Positions 31,372 through 41,640 of a DNA stretch of 64,000 nucleotides are shown one piece after another (position 1 is the stretch's first letter; each line of letters begins with the position of its first letter). Source of the DNA: Enoplolaimus lenunculus (lineage: Eukaryota > Nematoda > Enoplea > Enoplida > Thoracostomopsidae); contig JASANG010000443.1 of assembly GCA_030248215.1 (NCBI GenBank), forward strand, positions 186,001 to 250,000, written 5' to 3'. A model generated the notes under the pieces. It did not search any database. It was not told the origin of the DNA and was given only the letters and a program-made list of their open reading frames with translations. A program made the position numbers and the translations under genes.

Positions 31372-31790
31372 TCAGGGGCATGTTAGGATGTCCTCCGGTG
31401 TAGGGTGTCGGGGGACAGGCAGCCCAGCCCATGTGTGCCACACTTCCCAGACATAACGACTCTGTGCGACAGTCACGATCTTGTGTGGACTGGCCGTCCT
31501 TTGTGCTTGAGAAACAGGGCTGAATAGCCACCCAGGCCGAACCTGGTCCGGCGTGCAGCCACCACGGTACACCATATTGGCACTGTAGCCAGCCACCACC
31601 TTAGGTGACTACAGAGTCGTGCGCCACTACGACACACAGCCCTGCTCATCTCCCAGCTAAGACCTGAGAGCGAACGCAATTGTGCAATTGGCGATGAAAT
31701 ATCGGACCAGCTGGTGGTCGAACCCCGGCCTCTCGCTGGCAAGCCGGACATGCTACCCACTACACCACTTGCCCGTGATATCACAAGGCC
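31372..31790 (-). mobile_element. tRNA-derived SINE, tRNA-Gly-like head
   Basis: Read on the minus strand, the element opens with a tRNA-like head (about 31775 down to 31705): GGGCAAGTGGTGTAGTGG A box, loop TTGCCAG (anticodon GCC, Gly) and GGGGTTCGACCACC B box. A GC-rich body of about 330 bp follows, unlike the local AT-rich DNA. No LINE-like tail was identified. Overlapping minus-strand ORFs (75 and 103 codons) lie within it and are not considered genes. Confidence 0.7.
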
Positions 31791-31829
31791 AATTGCACCA
31801 CCATATTACTGGGCGGAAAGTTTTTTGCG

Positions 31830-31926
31830 GAACGTGCCTAGGTGTTAAGCACATTCTAACGCTTAGTCTTAGCATTAGGCTTACGCTCAAGCTTAGGATT
31901 ATGCTTACACTACTGTCACGGTGTCG
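31830..31926 (+). mobile_element. TTAGGC-core hAT-type MITE, partial
   Basis: GCGGAACGTGCC, then CGCTTAGTCTTAGCATTAGG and TGCTTACACTACTGTCACGG. Confidence 0.55.
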
Positions 31927-32730
31927 CATAAAAAAATGACCCCCGGGCATATTTTCTTTGGGGTTCGATTTGCATAACAATGTCATGTGAAAAAATAATC
32001 CCCACTAAAACAGACCCCCGGTTGTTCTTACATCGCCAATATAGGAATGAAATGTTGACCCCCATGAAAAAAATGACCCCCGTTGCGATGCAGCCAAAAG
32101 TTGCATCAGGAATGACTCGGCACTGCTTACTAAATAAATCCGCTAACTATAACGCCCGTCATTCAATACACTTGCAGATGTCTAATGTGCACACTATGAA
32201 ATTGAGCGAAATGAACAGTTCGCATAGTTGTTTATATGCTTGTTCGGGTTTAAGTCTTTGCGTTTATGATCATGTAAATTTAGTACGCATGATTGTGTTA
32301 AAATTAGTATCGACATCGGTATCGGCATAGGTTTGGCGTCGGCAAACTTTAAAAATAAAACAATCGGTATAGACATTGGCAAAACTTTGAAGCAAACATA
32401 TCACTATTTTCTAGTTGTGGTTTAGACATTGTTAACTAACAGGCCACATATCTCCGAGAGAAATGGCTAATACTTCACACATTCCGTACTCAGAAATAAA
32501 AAAGCTATCTGGAAACCATTAATGCTAACTTAGGCACTAGCTGGGGGAGTGTATTGAACCAATCTCGAATGCCCGTGGAAAAATTCCTCTGAAATTGGAT
32601 TTGAGGGGGTGTGGAAACCCTAGGTACGCCCCATAGTTTTTCCGTAAGATGACGTTGAAATATGTAACACTGCCATTCGCGAACATTAAATATTTGAAGC
32701 GGTTTTGGTTTTTAGCAACGCGTTCCTTAT
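31927..32730. other. ATGACCCCCGGG repeat and unassigned DNA
   Basis: GCATAAAAAAATGACCCCCG and following AATAATCCCCACTAAAACAG belong to the repeat seen inverted at 33485-33610. ORFs of 116 and 67 codons here show no domain. Confidence 0.4.
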
Positions 32731-32732
32731 TT

Positions 32733-32927
32733 GGTTCCATGTTAAGATTAGGAGCGGAACGTTTTTCTGTGAGACTACAATAGAGTAAGCGTAAGCTTTA
32801 TACTAATTTTTTGATTTGCTTAAACTTAGTAGGCTATTAAGGCTCAGGAATATGCTCATTCTTACGCTTAGGCTTAGGCTTAGGAATATGCTTATAATAC
32901 TGTTCCGCATCTGTTCTTTACATTGGC
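32733..32927 (+). mobile_element. TTAGGC-core hAT-type MITE with 8-bp target duplication
   Basis: CCTTATTT at 32725-32732 and 32928-32935 flank GGTTCCATGTTAAGATTAGG...CTGTTCTTTACATTGGC. Confidence 0.8.
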
Positions 32928-33244
32928 CCTTATTTGTAATCAGACATCTTAGGTATAAAATACACCGACAAGTAAACCGCCACCCTTAACGACGCAGTGA
33001 TGTTGGCCCTTCAAACCAAAATCCTGGCTCTGCCAATGTATGTGTTTGTTATGTAAAATTTGCAGTAAGTTTTTTCTTGAACTTAAAAATTAGCTTCATC
33101 GTTTGTTCTTCAAATGATGAACGGTAAGAGTGGTTTGTTTAGTTTTGTTATCTAAATTAAGCTTTCACTGTGCTTAAGAATATTAGCTAGCGGGAAGCAA
33201 TTTATTTTCCCACAGAATATTTTAGCACAGTTGTGTGTAAACCT

Positions 33245-33610
33245 GACCGTGGGTCTCTGTTTTAACGGGGGGGGGTCATTTTTTCACGCGACGCTGTGTA
33301 AAAACGACCGGGGCAATGGCGGATCCATGGGGGGGCCACCTCGGCCGTGGCCCCCCCAACAGCATCTCGACAAAAATTATATAGCAATTTTATGACAATA
33401 ATTCGTGGTTTGTGTGCGGGTCAAAAGTAAGTTTATTACCTGTGAAATTTTGCCCCCCCATTTTGACATCATGGATCCGCTACTGGACCGGGGATCTCTT
33501 TTTAGTGGGGGTAATTTTTTCACACGACAGTACTATAAAATTCGGACCCTCATGAAAATATGCCCGGGGGTCATTTTTAGGGGAGGTATATTTTTCATGC
33601 GACAGCGGTC
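33245..33610. mobile_element. GGGGTCATTTTT repeat split by a hAT MITE
   Basis: Left arm 33245-33314 (GGGGGGGTCATTTTTTCACG) and right arm 33486-33610 (GGGGTCATTTTTAGGGGAGG ... CATGCGACAGC) are parts of one repeat interrupted by the element at 33315. Confidence 0.6.
33315..33485 (+). mobile_element. hAT MITE with perfect 8-bp target duplication
   Basis: Ends CAATGGCGGATCCATGG and the complement CAGTAGCGGATCCATG, 171 bp, flanked by GACCGGGG at 33307-33314 and 33486-33493. CAGTGGCGGATCC is a common hAT terminus. Confidence 0.85.
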
Positions 33611-33850
33611 CTGTTGTATAGATTGGCAGAACTTATGTACAGTCCAGAATTCAAGTGATAGTTGATAATTTCAAAGAAATGTCTTTGTATAGAATATCGT
33701 ATCACCCCCAGGGACCTACAGGCACGCAACGAACAATTATTGTTTGCTTAGATACACATGTCACATTAAATGATCCCAAGCACCCCCCATACTGTATATA
33801 GCTAAACTAACCTAAATTTCATATTACAGTGCGAGTTAAACAGCGGCTGG

Positions 33851-34276
33851 ATTTCTGAAATCTTACTTTAGTATTCGCTCAAATTAAAGATGTGCAATTA
33901 TTTAAGTCGTCGACTTAAGTAAATATTTAAGTTTTCGAGCAAAAACCAAATATGTAAAATAATGCCAATGTAAGCCATGCTTATAACAGGAAGGTAATAG
34001 TTTTGGTTTATATTAAAGAAGCACTAACAATTTCAATTGAGACCAACGTTAGTATATCTGCTCTGTTAACTTGTTTTATATCAAATTTATTCAGCGCCAT
34101 AAGTGTTTAGCGATTAGTACGCTTTTAAAAACAACAAAATGGTTATGTAATTACTTAGCACGTACTGACGTACTAAATGTTACTCAACGCTCTGCCGCGA
34201 CTGTTTTACATTTGATAATTATATATAACTTTTTAGGTTTGCTATAAAACTTTCAGTTCAATATTGCTGGGTAGAC
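33851..34276 (+). mobile_element. GGCTGGGTTTCTAAAATC-family MITE, diverged
   Basis: GGCTGGATTTCTGAAATCTT at the left; TTAAGTAAATATTTAAG and related words; shares ends with 62881-63226. Confidence 0.5.
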
Positions 34277-34608
34277 TAGAATGTCTTTTACCCAGAATTG
34301 ATTGCAATATATATATAAATATATATTAATATATATCTATCTATATAATATATATATAAGGTCAGTCCTTAACTATTGTACGTCATAGGGTACTGGGTTA
34401 AAAAGCCATCGAACCATGAGTTGGTTCATTTATCATTTTGCTCTAAGTTTATATAATACCTCCATTCGATTAAATATACCTCGGTGTGGTTACGCATAAT
34501 CAATTGTTAAAATATTTTCATTAATTAACTCTCGAACGTATTTCCGAGGGCAAGAAACACAACGACGCTAATCATTTACGTAGTAAGCCAATTTTGATTT
34601 CGAAGCGG
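34277..34608. other. no gene recognised; TATA microsatellite
   Basis: 34308-34360 is an ATATATA run; the rest is unassigned. Confidence 0.4.
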
Positions 34609-35035
34609 GGACCATGTATAGAACACGGCCGGAACGTTTTCCGGCCGGACTGTAATGAAGTAAGCGTGAGCTTTAGGCTAATTTTTTGCTTTAGGTTTAG
34701 GCTTAGGCTAATAGGTATACGCTCATTCTGACCCTTAGGCTTAGGTTTAGGCTTAGCCTTAGGTATAGGCTCATTGTTACGCTTAGGCTTAGGTTTAGGC
34801 TTAGGCTTAGGTATACGCTCATTGTTACGCTTAGGCTTAGGTTTAGGCTTAGGTATACGCTCATTCTTACGCTTAGGCTTAGGTTGAGGCTTAGGCTTAG
34901 GTATACGCTCATTCTTACGCTTAGGCTTAGGTTGAGGCTTAGGCTTAGGTATACGCTCATTCTTACGCTTAGGCTTAGGTTTAGGCTTAGGAATATGCTT
35001 ATACTACTGTTCCGGCCCTGTACTATAGATTGGCC
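34609..35035 (+). mobile_element. TTAGGC-core hAT-type MITE with expanded array
   Basis: Largest copy (427 bp). Ends GGACCATGTATAGAACACGG and CCCTGTACTATAGATTGGCC; flanks CGAAGCGG and CGAAACGG (8 bp, one change). The interior is about six units of GCTTAGGCTTAGGTTTAGGC plus a GGTATACGCTCATTCTTAC spacer. The 123-codon minus-strand Leu/Ser ORF here is repeat translation. Confidence 0.85.
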
Positions 35036-35176
35036 CGAAACGGTATAACTTTGCGGACCAGTTTTTGTGGGCAAAAAAGTTTGTTCGGCTGCTGAACATT
35101 CAGTTGGATGCGAATTTTGTCACTGGTTCATGTATCTCATGGGAACATAATTCCCCCACACCTTTACATATCATAA

Positions 35177-35430
35177 TACTGTAAATTTCAGTGGGTTGAT
35201 TTTAACACAGAATGAATTGAATCACCTGAGAAGAATGAGCTCTGACTTAAGTCTTTCAGAACTCAGAATTCTAAATTAGATTGAACTCATCCTGAGTTAA
35301 TTAATCAACTCACTCGTAATTAAATAAGCTCAGAACGAGTTAATATTGACTGTTATATTAAACTCAGAAATAACCAGAAATAACCAATTCTCTCTCTCTG
35401 AGTTGATTAATCAACTCACTGGAATTACAG
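35177..35430 (-). mobile_element. CACTGTAAATT-family MITE, inverted
   Basis: Left TACTGTAAATTTCAGTGGG, right CTGGAATTACAGGG. Confidence 0.75.
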
Positions 35431-35480
35431 GGTTTACGATTTTTACATGTTCATCCAAATGTTCCTGGTCTAATTTTCAG

Positions 35481-35540
35481 AAACAAGACCGCAAGCGTTA
35501 TTCTGAACTCAAGGCCCAAATGGTACACTGTAAATTTTAG
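35481..35540 (+). CDS. candidate terminal coding exon interrupted by a MITE
   Basis: A strong acceptor (GGTCTAATTTTCAG, with CTAAT branch-like motif) is followed by an open frame reading KQDRKRYSELKAQM. After GTA (35523-35525) the frame enters a TA-flanked MITE (35526-35777) and stops at 35538-35540, giving the end VHCKF. Without the MITE the frame would continue past 35779 as RKPINGPGSTL and stop at 35813-35815. It could be the last exon of a gene whose other exons were not found, or a dead exon. The basic coil-like peptide is not diagnostic. Confidence 0.35.
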   Translation, partial: KQDRKRYSELKAQMVHCKF

Positions 35541-35777
35541 TGAGTTGATTTTAACTCAGAATGAATTGAATCACTCAGTGTGAGTTAGGACTATCGGAAC
35601 TAAGAATTTTGAGTTGATTCAATTCAATCGGAGTTAATTAATCAACTCACACAGAGTTAACTCAGCTCAGAGTAAGAATCAACTCAACTCAGAGTGAGTT
35701 ATTGTTTACTGATATTAATTCAGAAATAACCAACTCGCTAGCTGAATTGAATAATCAACTCATTGGAGTTTACAGTG
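35526..35777 (-). mobile_element. CACTGTAAATT-family MITE inside a candidate exon
   Basis: TA on both sides (35524-35525, 35778-35779), ends CACTGTAAATTTTAGTGAG and GGAGTTTACAGTG. Confidence 0.85.
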
Positions 35778-35883
35778 TACGGAAGCCTATTAACGGACCT
35801 GGTTCCACTTTATGAATCTTAAGCCAGATTCCAATGCGAGTACAAAATAGCCATTGTTGGCATTAAACAATTATATACGCGTA

Positions 35884-36301
35884 CTGTAGTGACTCGAATA
35901 AGAGCGTGGACTGATATTTATTTGGCCTCTCCAGAGGGTACCCCCTCTTGTTATTCGGTTGCTGACTGATATTTATTTTCAACCAGCCCTCCGCCTCCAT
36001 TCCTTACTGATATATATCCGGTATTGCAACTATGCGATGAATTAAACGTTTTTTGACTGGCATCCAAAAGCTTGAGCGATAATGCAAGGTTATACTTTGA
36101 AATGTTACTTACTTTCAAAACTTAAGTACACTTTAATGTTTCGAAATCAACTTTATTTGGTCCTGGAGTCATTTATGCACTACAATTAGGGATAATTGAC
36201 CTTTATGCACTCTAATTAGGGTTCAGGGACCTTTATTAGGGATACGGACCCCTATTGATTGAGACTCAAAAGGGGACCCACTCTTATTCGGGTCACTACA
36301 G
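35884..36301 (+). mobile_element. CTGTAG-family MITE, full length
   Basis: Ends CTGTAGTGACTCGAATAAG and the complement of CTTATTCGGGTCACTACAG, TA both sides, 418 bp. Reads GGGTACCCCCTCTTGTTATTC and ATATATATCCGGTATTGCAA inside. No ORF. Confidence 0.85.
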
Positions 36302-36330
36302 TATGCGACATATAAAACCTTCGCAAGACA

Positions 36331-36497
36331 GGCCCATGTAAACATCATGGATGGAAGTTGTGCTGCGGGTAGCCTAATATTTTGCTTAGTCTTAGGCCTA
36401 TGCTCAAGCTTACGCTTAGGCTTCCCATTCGTACGCTTAGGCTTACTCTTAGGAATATGCTCATACTACTGTAACGACCCTGTTCTATACATTGGCC
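36331..36497 (+). mobile_element. TTAGGC-core hAT-type MITE
   Basis: Left GGCCCATGTAAACATCATGG, right CCCTGTTCTATACATTGGCC. Confidence 0.75.
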
Positions 36498-36996
36498 AGA
36501 AGACCTATAAGCTGATAACTGAACGATCATTGTATATAACCAACTGTCACCCGAGAGTTTAACGTTCGAATTGCAGCTTTATAGTAAATAGCAAACTGCA
36601 TAGAAAATATTCATATGAGAAAGGGTTAAAATTGCATACTGTCAAAAAATCAAAATACTCAATACATCAACGGTTCTTCGTAGTAGTTGAACAATGGTTA
36701 TAATATAATCAGCCATGAGATACGCATTGGTATATTAATATCATCACAACTGCCCCAGAGCGGTTTTCGTTTTTGATTTTCAATATCAAAACCGAGAAAT
36801 TTATATAATATCGGTATGATGTGGGACAGGTAAAAATGCTAAATTATTCATTAGTTCATGTCTTCGCTTCTCATTCGGCGACTTTTTAGCAGAGAATTAA
36901 TATAAGAATAGGACTACAGACCTAAGCCACTCTAATAAGATTTTCCAACAAGTTTTTAGTTGGTTTTATCAAGAGTGGATGATCACCCTTTATAAC
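36498..36996. other. no gene recognised; piggyBac-type MITE end
   Basis: 36601-36628 (AAAATATTCATATGAGAAAGG) is an orphan end of the TTAA/tRNA family. The rest is unassigned. Confidence 0.4.
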
Positions 36997-37290
36997 AAGA
37001 GTGTGCAACTGGGTACAGGCTGTGTATTAAAGAATGTAGCCGGCACGCGTTGCGTTTTTGGCCTACCCCCCTTGTTTAGGGGGGTCTGTATTCAGTTTTA
37101 TATCTAAGTATAAGTGTGATTAAACAACATAGTTAACCCCTCCCCTTAAATGAGGGGGGTAGGTGTACTGAAGCATACTATGTTAATCTTTTGCTTAAAC
37201 CCCTCCCCCTGATTGAGGGGGGTCGAACAAAAATGCAACGCGTGCTGGTACATTTAGTACCATGCGCAGCCCGAGCTGTTGCACACTCTT
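36997..37290 (+). mobile_element. AAGAGTGTGCAACT-family MITE
   Basis: Ends AAGAGTGTGCAACTGG and GCTGTTGCACACTCTT; interior CCCCCCTTGTTTAGGGGGG and two further C/G-run stems. Largest of the three copies. Confidence 0.8.
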
Positions 37291-37295
37291 CTGCA

Positions 37296-37430
37296 AGGTG
37301 GACATCATCCACTCGTGGTTTTATGAATATATCTCCATCGTCTATGGTGATAGTTTTTCGTTGCACGGATGTGAAATAAATATCATATCTTTGGTGAATA
37401 TTTTCAAGCGCACGCAAAAAAAGTAATTCT
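37296..37430 (-). pseudogene. coding-like fragment, possibly a broken exon
   Basis: On the minus strand an open frame reads FLRALENIHQRYDIYF, then TSVQRKTITIDDGDIFIK and PRVDDVHLAE before entering the MITE at 37290. The composition is protein-like, unlike the flanking repeats, but no family is recognised. An acceptor-like AATTCAG precedes it inside another repeat-like block. It is either an exon truncated by the MITE or chance. Confidence 0.3.
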
Positions 37431-37655
37431 GAATTGATCCAGAAAAGTATTTTTATGGCAAATTTGAAAAGTTTTTCTCATATTTAAGACAATTTTTCTA
37501 AAAGCAACAAGAAAACGTTTCTTTTTAGACTTCGTTTCAAACCGTTTATGAAAACTTTTCTGTTATAACCGAAATACTTTTCAAGTGCACCTTGTTAAAC
37601 ATATTTCTCAAATGTAAGAAATTTTTTCTTAACTATCAGAAATATTATTTTCAGT
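37431..37655 (-). repeat. AT-rich repeat with AAATAATATTTCTGA end
   Basis: AATGTAAGAAATTTTTTCTTA and GAAATATTATTTTCAGTGC are the inverted form of the block at about 4595-4650, so a dispersed element. Confidence 0.45.
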
Positions 37656-37812
37656 GCAGGCCCGTAGCCAGCTCACCTTGCTAGGAGAGCCAAAACTATT
37701 TCATGTGGGGTATACAAGGGTTTTCGGTCACAATCAAGCAAGGTGCTAATTTTTCTGGGGGGCCAAGTTGTTCTAGTGAGGGCTGAGCCCCGCTTCCACC
37801 GTTATACGGGCT
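37656..37812 (+). mobile_element. hAT-like remnant
   Basis: CAGGCCCGTAGCCAGCTCACC at the left and C/G runs inside; the right end is not clear. Confidence 0.45.
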
Positions 37813-38526
37813 AGTTTCCAAGTATTGATTTAAATTAATGATTAATTTCGACAATTTATTAATGTTCAAGAAATGAACACATGAAAATAGGGGTACGAGT
37901 ATCCCCCTAGATTTCGCATTGTCCGATACCACCATCTTTATAAAATTCTACAAATTTACGAATTTTTGTATTTAATACCAAAATAGCGTTGACTACTTTG
38001 CTTGTTTCGTTCGCGAACTTTCTTTTACTGCTGCGCCTCTGTACAATTTACTGCCGTTTTCTCAATAACCTGGTGCTTTCCTGCTCAGCGGTCAAAAACT
38101 TGAACGTCCAGGGCATTGAGATCCGTTATGTTTATGTCACCAACCAACCAACGGCGTTTAGAAACTTATTTTTGTTGATTGTGACCCTACAGGTACCCAA
38201 TTACTAGAATATTTATGAGAATTTTATTACAATTTATTAGCTATGTATTTAAAATTTGATGACATTTTTCATTTTATAATTTTTCAGCAAAAATGAACAA
38301 ATATATCAGTCAAACGGGAACACACCTAAGCTGCCCGATTGATGCAAAAAAGCTAAATTTTAATAAAATAAGTATTGTTTTAAATTTTTCAACTTAAGTT
38401 GAGATAATTTTCTGAGTTGAAATTGAGTCCAACTTCGGTTGACCAGACAACTTTTTCACGAATTTGCTAAAATTAGTATGTATAGCTTTATAGATTTCCT
38501 AAGAATATTGCATCGTTTATGACTAC
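37813..38526. other. no gene recognised
   Basis: AT-rich. A 72-codon ORF (37989) has no recognisable domain. Confidence 0.3.
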
Positions 38527-38700
38527 GGCACATGTAAAGATCAGGGTCGAAACGTTTTTCACGGGACAGACCCAATGTAAAGAACAGGGGCAGAACAGTA
38601 TTATAACCATATTCCTAAGGCTAAGCCTACGCATAAGCCTAAGCCAAACAAATAAATTAGTCAAAGCTTCCGCTTGCGCTATTGCAGTCCCATAGACTTT
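38527..38700 (-). mobile_element. TTAGGC-core hAT-type MITE, rearranged
   Basis: A left end in plus orientation (GGCACATGTAAAGATCAGGG) is fused at about 38569 to an inverted copy starting CCAATGTAAAGAACAGGGGC that lacks its own last 40 bases, as if the terminus had flipped. Confidence 0.65.
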
Positions 38701-38960
38701 CGATGAAAGTAAAGTCGCTCTGATTTAATTTACGAAAACAGTATTAAAAAGTTTAAACATTTGAACAAAAATTTTGAAACTTTTTTAATAGTTGCAGACA
38801 AATATAAGTTTGATCGACCATAGCACCTCCACAAATCTGAAGCACGAGTACTCAACGATTGAAATTTCCGATGAGCTTTATAGATGTTCAATTTTTTCAA
38901 ACTTAAGTTTAACTTTTAATCGACCATATGTGAATTTCATAAATTTCCAAAATCAGTAAA
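38701..38960. other. no gene recognised
   Basis: Unassigned AT-rich sequence. Confidence 0.25.
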
Positions 38961-39230
38961 GCCCTGTTCATACGTGCAAGTTTTTGAGAAGTTGCAGCTG
39001 CAACTTGCACTTGCAAGTATTGTTCAAAATCCCGTTAGAAAAACACGCAGCTGAAAATAATTCATTAAAAATCATAGCTAGGAATTTAGTTCACATGTGT
39101 GAATAACCATGCAAGTTCACTGAATATACTGCAGCCGTTTTCTCATCGGCTGATGAAAAAAACGCAAGTTCTGCGTGCAAATTGCAGCTGCAAGTTCTCG
39201 CAGCAAAAACTTGCACGTGTGAATGCGGTT
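38961..39230 (+). mobile_element. GCAAGTTTTTGC-family MITE
   Basis: Left GCCCTGTTCATACGTGCAAG, right CAAAAACTTGCACGTGTGAA; interior GTTGCAGCTGCAACTTGC and TAGCTAGGAATTTAGTTCAC. Other copies at 51294 and 55065. Confidence 0.75.
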
Positions 39231-40440
39231 TAATAAAGAATTCAAATTTTTTGACCAAAAATATAATTATATAATTTTTAACAGCTGTAGTTAAATCCAA
39301 CTTTGATCGATCATAACTCATTTCATTTCCTTGTTCCGCCGCTCACAGCCACCAACAAATTCAAAGTTAGCCGTGAATCTCGTTCCGTCCCGTAGACAGC
39401 TTACCTTGCTACTGGGCTTAAACTTATTTTAGAGGGGCATTCAACAGGTTTCAATGACTTACAAACAAAACTGAAAACTTTCTAGGGGGGGCAAAATTTT
39501 TCCACCCCCATCGGTCCCTCTGACTTTGGCTATTGGCCCGAATCTAGTATTTAACCATAAACCTGGTTTCAACCTTATGATGCCAGATTGAACGACTGAG
39601 AGATAGAAAGAGAGCGAGATCAGCTTTTTTCGCACATGTAACTTGATCTACTGAACGGTTTTATCGCAGTATTTTACCATTTCTACATATGCTACTACTT
39701 GCCGGCGGGCGTATCCCAGGGGTTATAAGAGATATATTCATTGCGAATGGTTTGACAAAACTGAGCAAAAGATGACACTTTTACAAGCTGTAAAATAGCA
39801 GAGGTAAAATAATTTTCGCGTTCGCTACTCTCGCTTGCAAAAGCTACTTTTCACAGCGGCTGCTCCCGTCTGCAGTGAAATTCCGACTCACGTCACTGGT
39901 ATCGGGAGAGATTTTTGAAAATATATTTTTTACTCAAAATCAGCTTTTTTAATTTTTTCTTTTTAAATGTCGATGTACCGCATTGATGTTGTTGTTAAGT
40001 CGGTTAATTTGAGTTTAAATTTTTTAAAAACAATTGAAATTTGAAATTTTGAAATATATATTATTAAACTATACCGCTACGCTAGAGCATGATGTCCGTT
40101 TACGGTCGCGTTTCTTGTCGACCACGGCTATCATGAGCTCGTTTTGAAAATGATCCCGTGATAGGTTTCGTTTAGATTTTGTGGCACCGTTGATAAAATT
40201 ATTGTGAACAACGTATTTATCGTGCGAGACAATTATAGTTTAGTGTTAGCCTAATCTCTCGCTCTCAGGCGCTTGGTTTAAACTAAACCAGCACTGCTGA
40301 AATGGAGATGATGGGGGGTGTGAGATAGGACAAGGTTCTTGCGTGCGACCCAGTTGATAAAAACCCGGGGTTTTTATTGGCTTGTCCAATTTTGTAGACA
40401 CACCGAATCAATTACCATTAAAGAAAGTTTAATCTTCGAT
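39231..40440. other. no gene recognised; hAT-like debris
   Basis: CCCGTAGACAGCTTACCTTGC at about 39392 is a hAT-like end. No coding signal in the remaining 1 kb. Confidence 0.3.
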
Positions 40441-40679
40441 CACTGTAAATTTCAGTGAGTTGATTTTGAATCACTAATTTTGAGTTAGTGCTATCAGAAC
40501 TCAAAATCTTGAGTTGATTCAATTCATTCTTAGTTAATGAATAAACTCCGCCAGAGACAACTCAACTCAGAGTGAGAATCAACTCAACTCAGAGAGTGAG
40601 TTAATGTTTACTGATATTAATTCAGAAATAACCAGCTCGCTCGCTGATTTGATTAATCAACTCATTGCAATTTACAGTG
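40441..40679 (-). mobile_element. CACTGTAAATT-family MITE, inverted
   Basis: Intact CACTGTAAATTTCAGTGAG and GCAATTTACAGTG; TA on the right only. Confidence 0.8.
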
Positions 40680-40978
40680 TAAGTATATTAGAAAGGCAGC
40701 AAGTATATCTTTCGCTCGCTACGGTTACTTGTGAACAAAGCTTCAGCATAATGTTATCCTCTCACAAAATGAATTCTTGACAAACACCCCTATCGAAGAA
40801 TCGTTAAATAACGGGTGGCACCATTGCAACGTTTATCTCGGGTCAAAATTACTGCTTACAGCATTTAGAAAATGGAACCAAAAAGCTATCTGGTCCATTG
40901 TTCGTTAAAGCTTTTTTAGGTTATTTGAATACATTTAATTTGACCAATTTTTGGTTATAATTTACAATTAAAGGTATG

Positions 40979-41159
40979 ACCAGTATAAAGAACAGCGGTG
41001 GAACAGTATTACAAGCATACTCCTAAGCCGAAGCCTAAGCGTAAGAATGAGCATATTCGTAAGCCTAAGCCTAAGTAAGCAAAAAATTAATCTAAAGCTT
41101 AAGCTTATTCCATTGCAGTTTCACAGATCAACGTTCCGCCCCTGATCTTTACATGGGCC
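40979..41159 (-). mobile_element. TTAGGC-core hAT-type MITE, inverted
   Basis: GACCAGTATAAAGAACAGCG at the left, GTTCCGCCCCTGATCTTTAC and ATGGGCC at the right; CCTAAGCCTAAG inside. Confidence 0.75.
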
Positions 41160-41460
41160 AAAAGCATTTGTTTCGTTACAAAAGATTTGTTAGATACACG
41201 TTAGAGCAATTTTAGTTCCTACCGTTATTAACTATTGAGTGACAGAGGGGTCCACTGAATAGTGTACCAGGGGGGACGGAGGTCTCCCGTTATTCGAAGC
41301 CCGTTTACGCTCAAATCTTATTCTAAAAACCAGAAAAATTGCAATGGATCTGGTTCTATTGAATAATCTTTAACAATCTACCGTATCTACTTTAACTGTC
41401 AATAAATTCAGTCGTTTTTAGTTCACGCCCCCGCAAGCCAAATATCTTGGTACAGCGGTT
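41160..41460. other. no gene recognised
   Basis: Unassigned. Confidence 0.25.
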
Positions 41461-41640
41461 GGCCCATGTAAAGATCAGGGACGTAACGTGTTTCTACGGT
41501 ACTCTGCAATAGAGTATGTTTAAGCTTTGGACTATTTTTTGTTTAGTCTTTTTAGGTATACTGCTCATTCTTACGCTTATGTTTTAAGGATCAGGTTTCG
41601 GCTTAGGGATATGTTTATACTACTGTAATGGTGTTGTTTT
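41461..41640 (+). mobile_element. TTAGGC-core hAT-type MITE, right end lost
   Basis: GGCCCATGTAAAGATCAGGG, TGCTCATTCTTACGCTTATG; ends after ACTACTGTAATGGTG. Confidence 0.7.

Noticed and set aside
31473-31784. 103-codon minus-strand ORF
   Set aside because: Lies entirely within the tRNA-headed SINE.
34703-35074. Long Leu/Ser-rich ORF on the minus strand
   Set aside because: It translates the TTAGGC array; the same applies to ORFs at 4760, 23120, 60404 and 60540.
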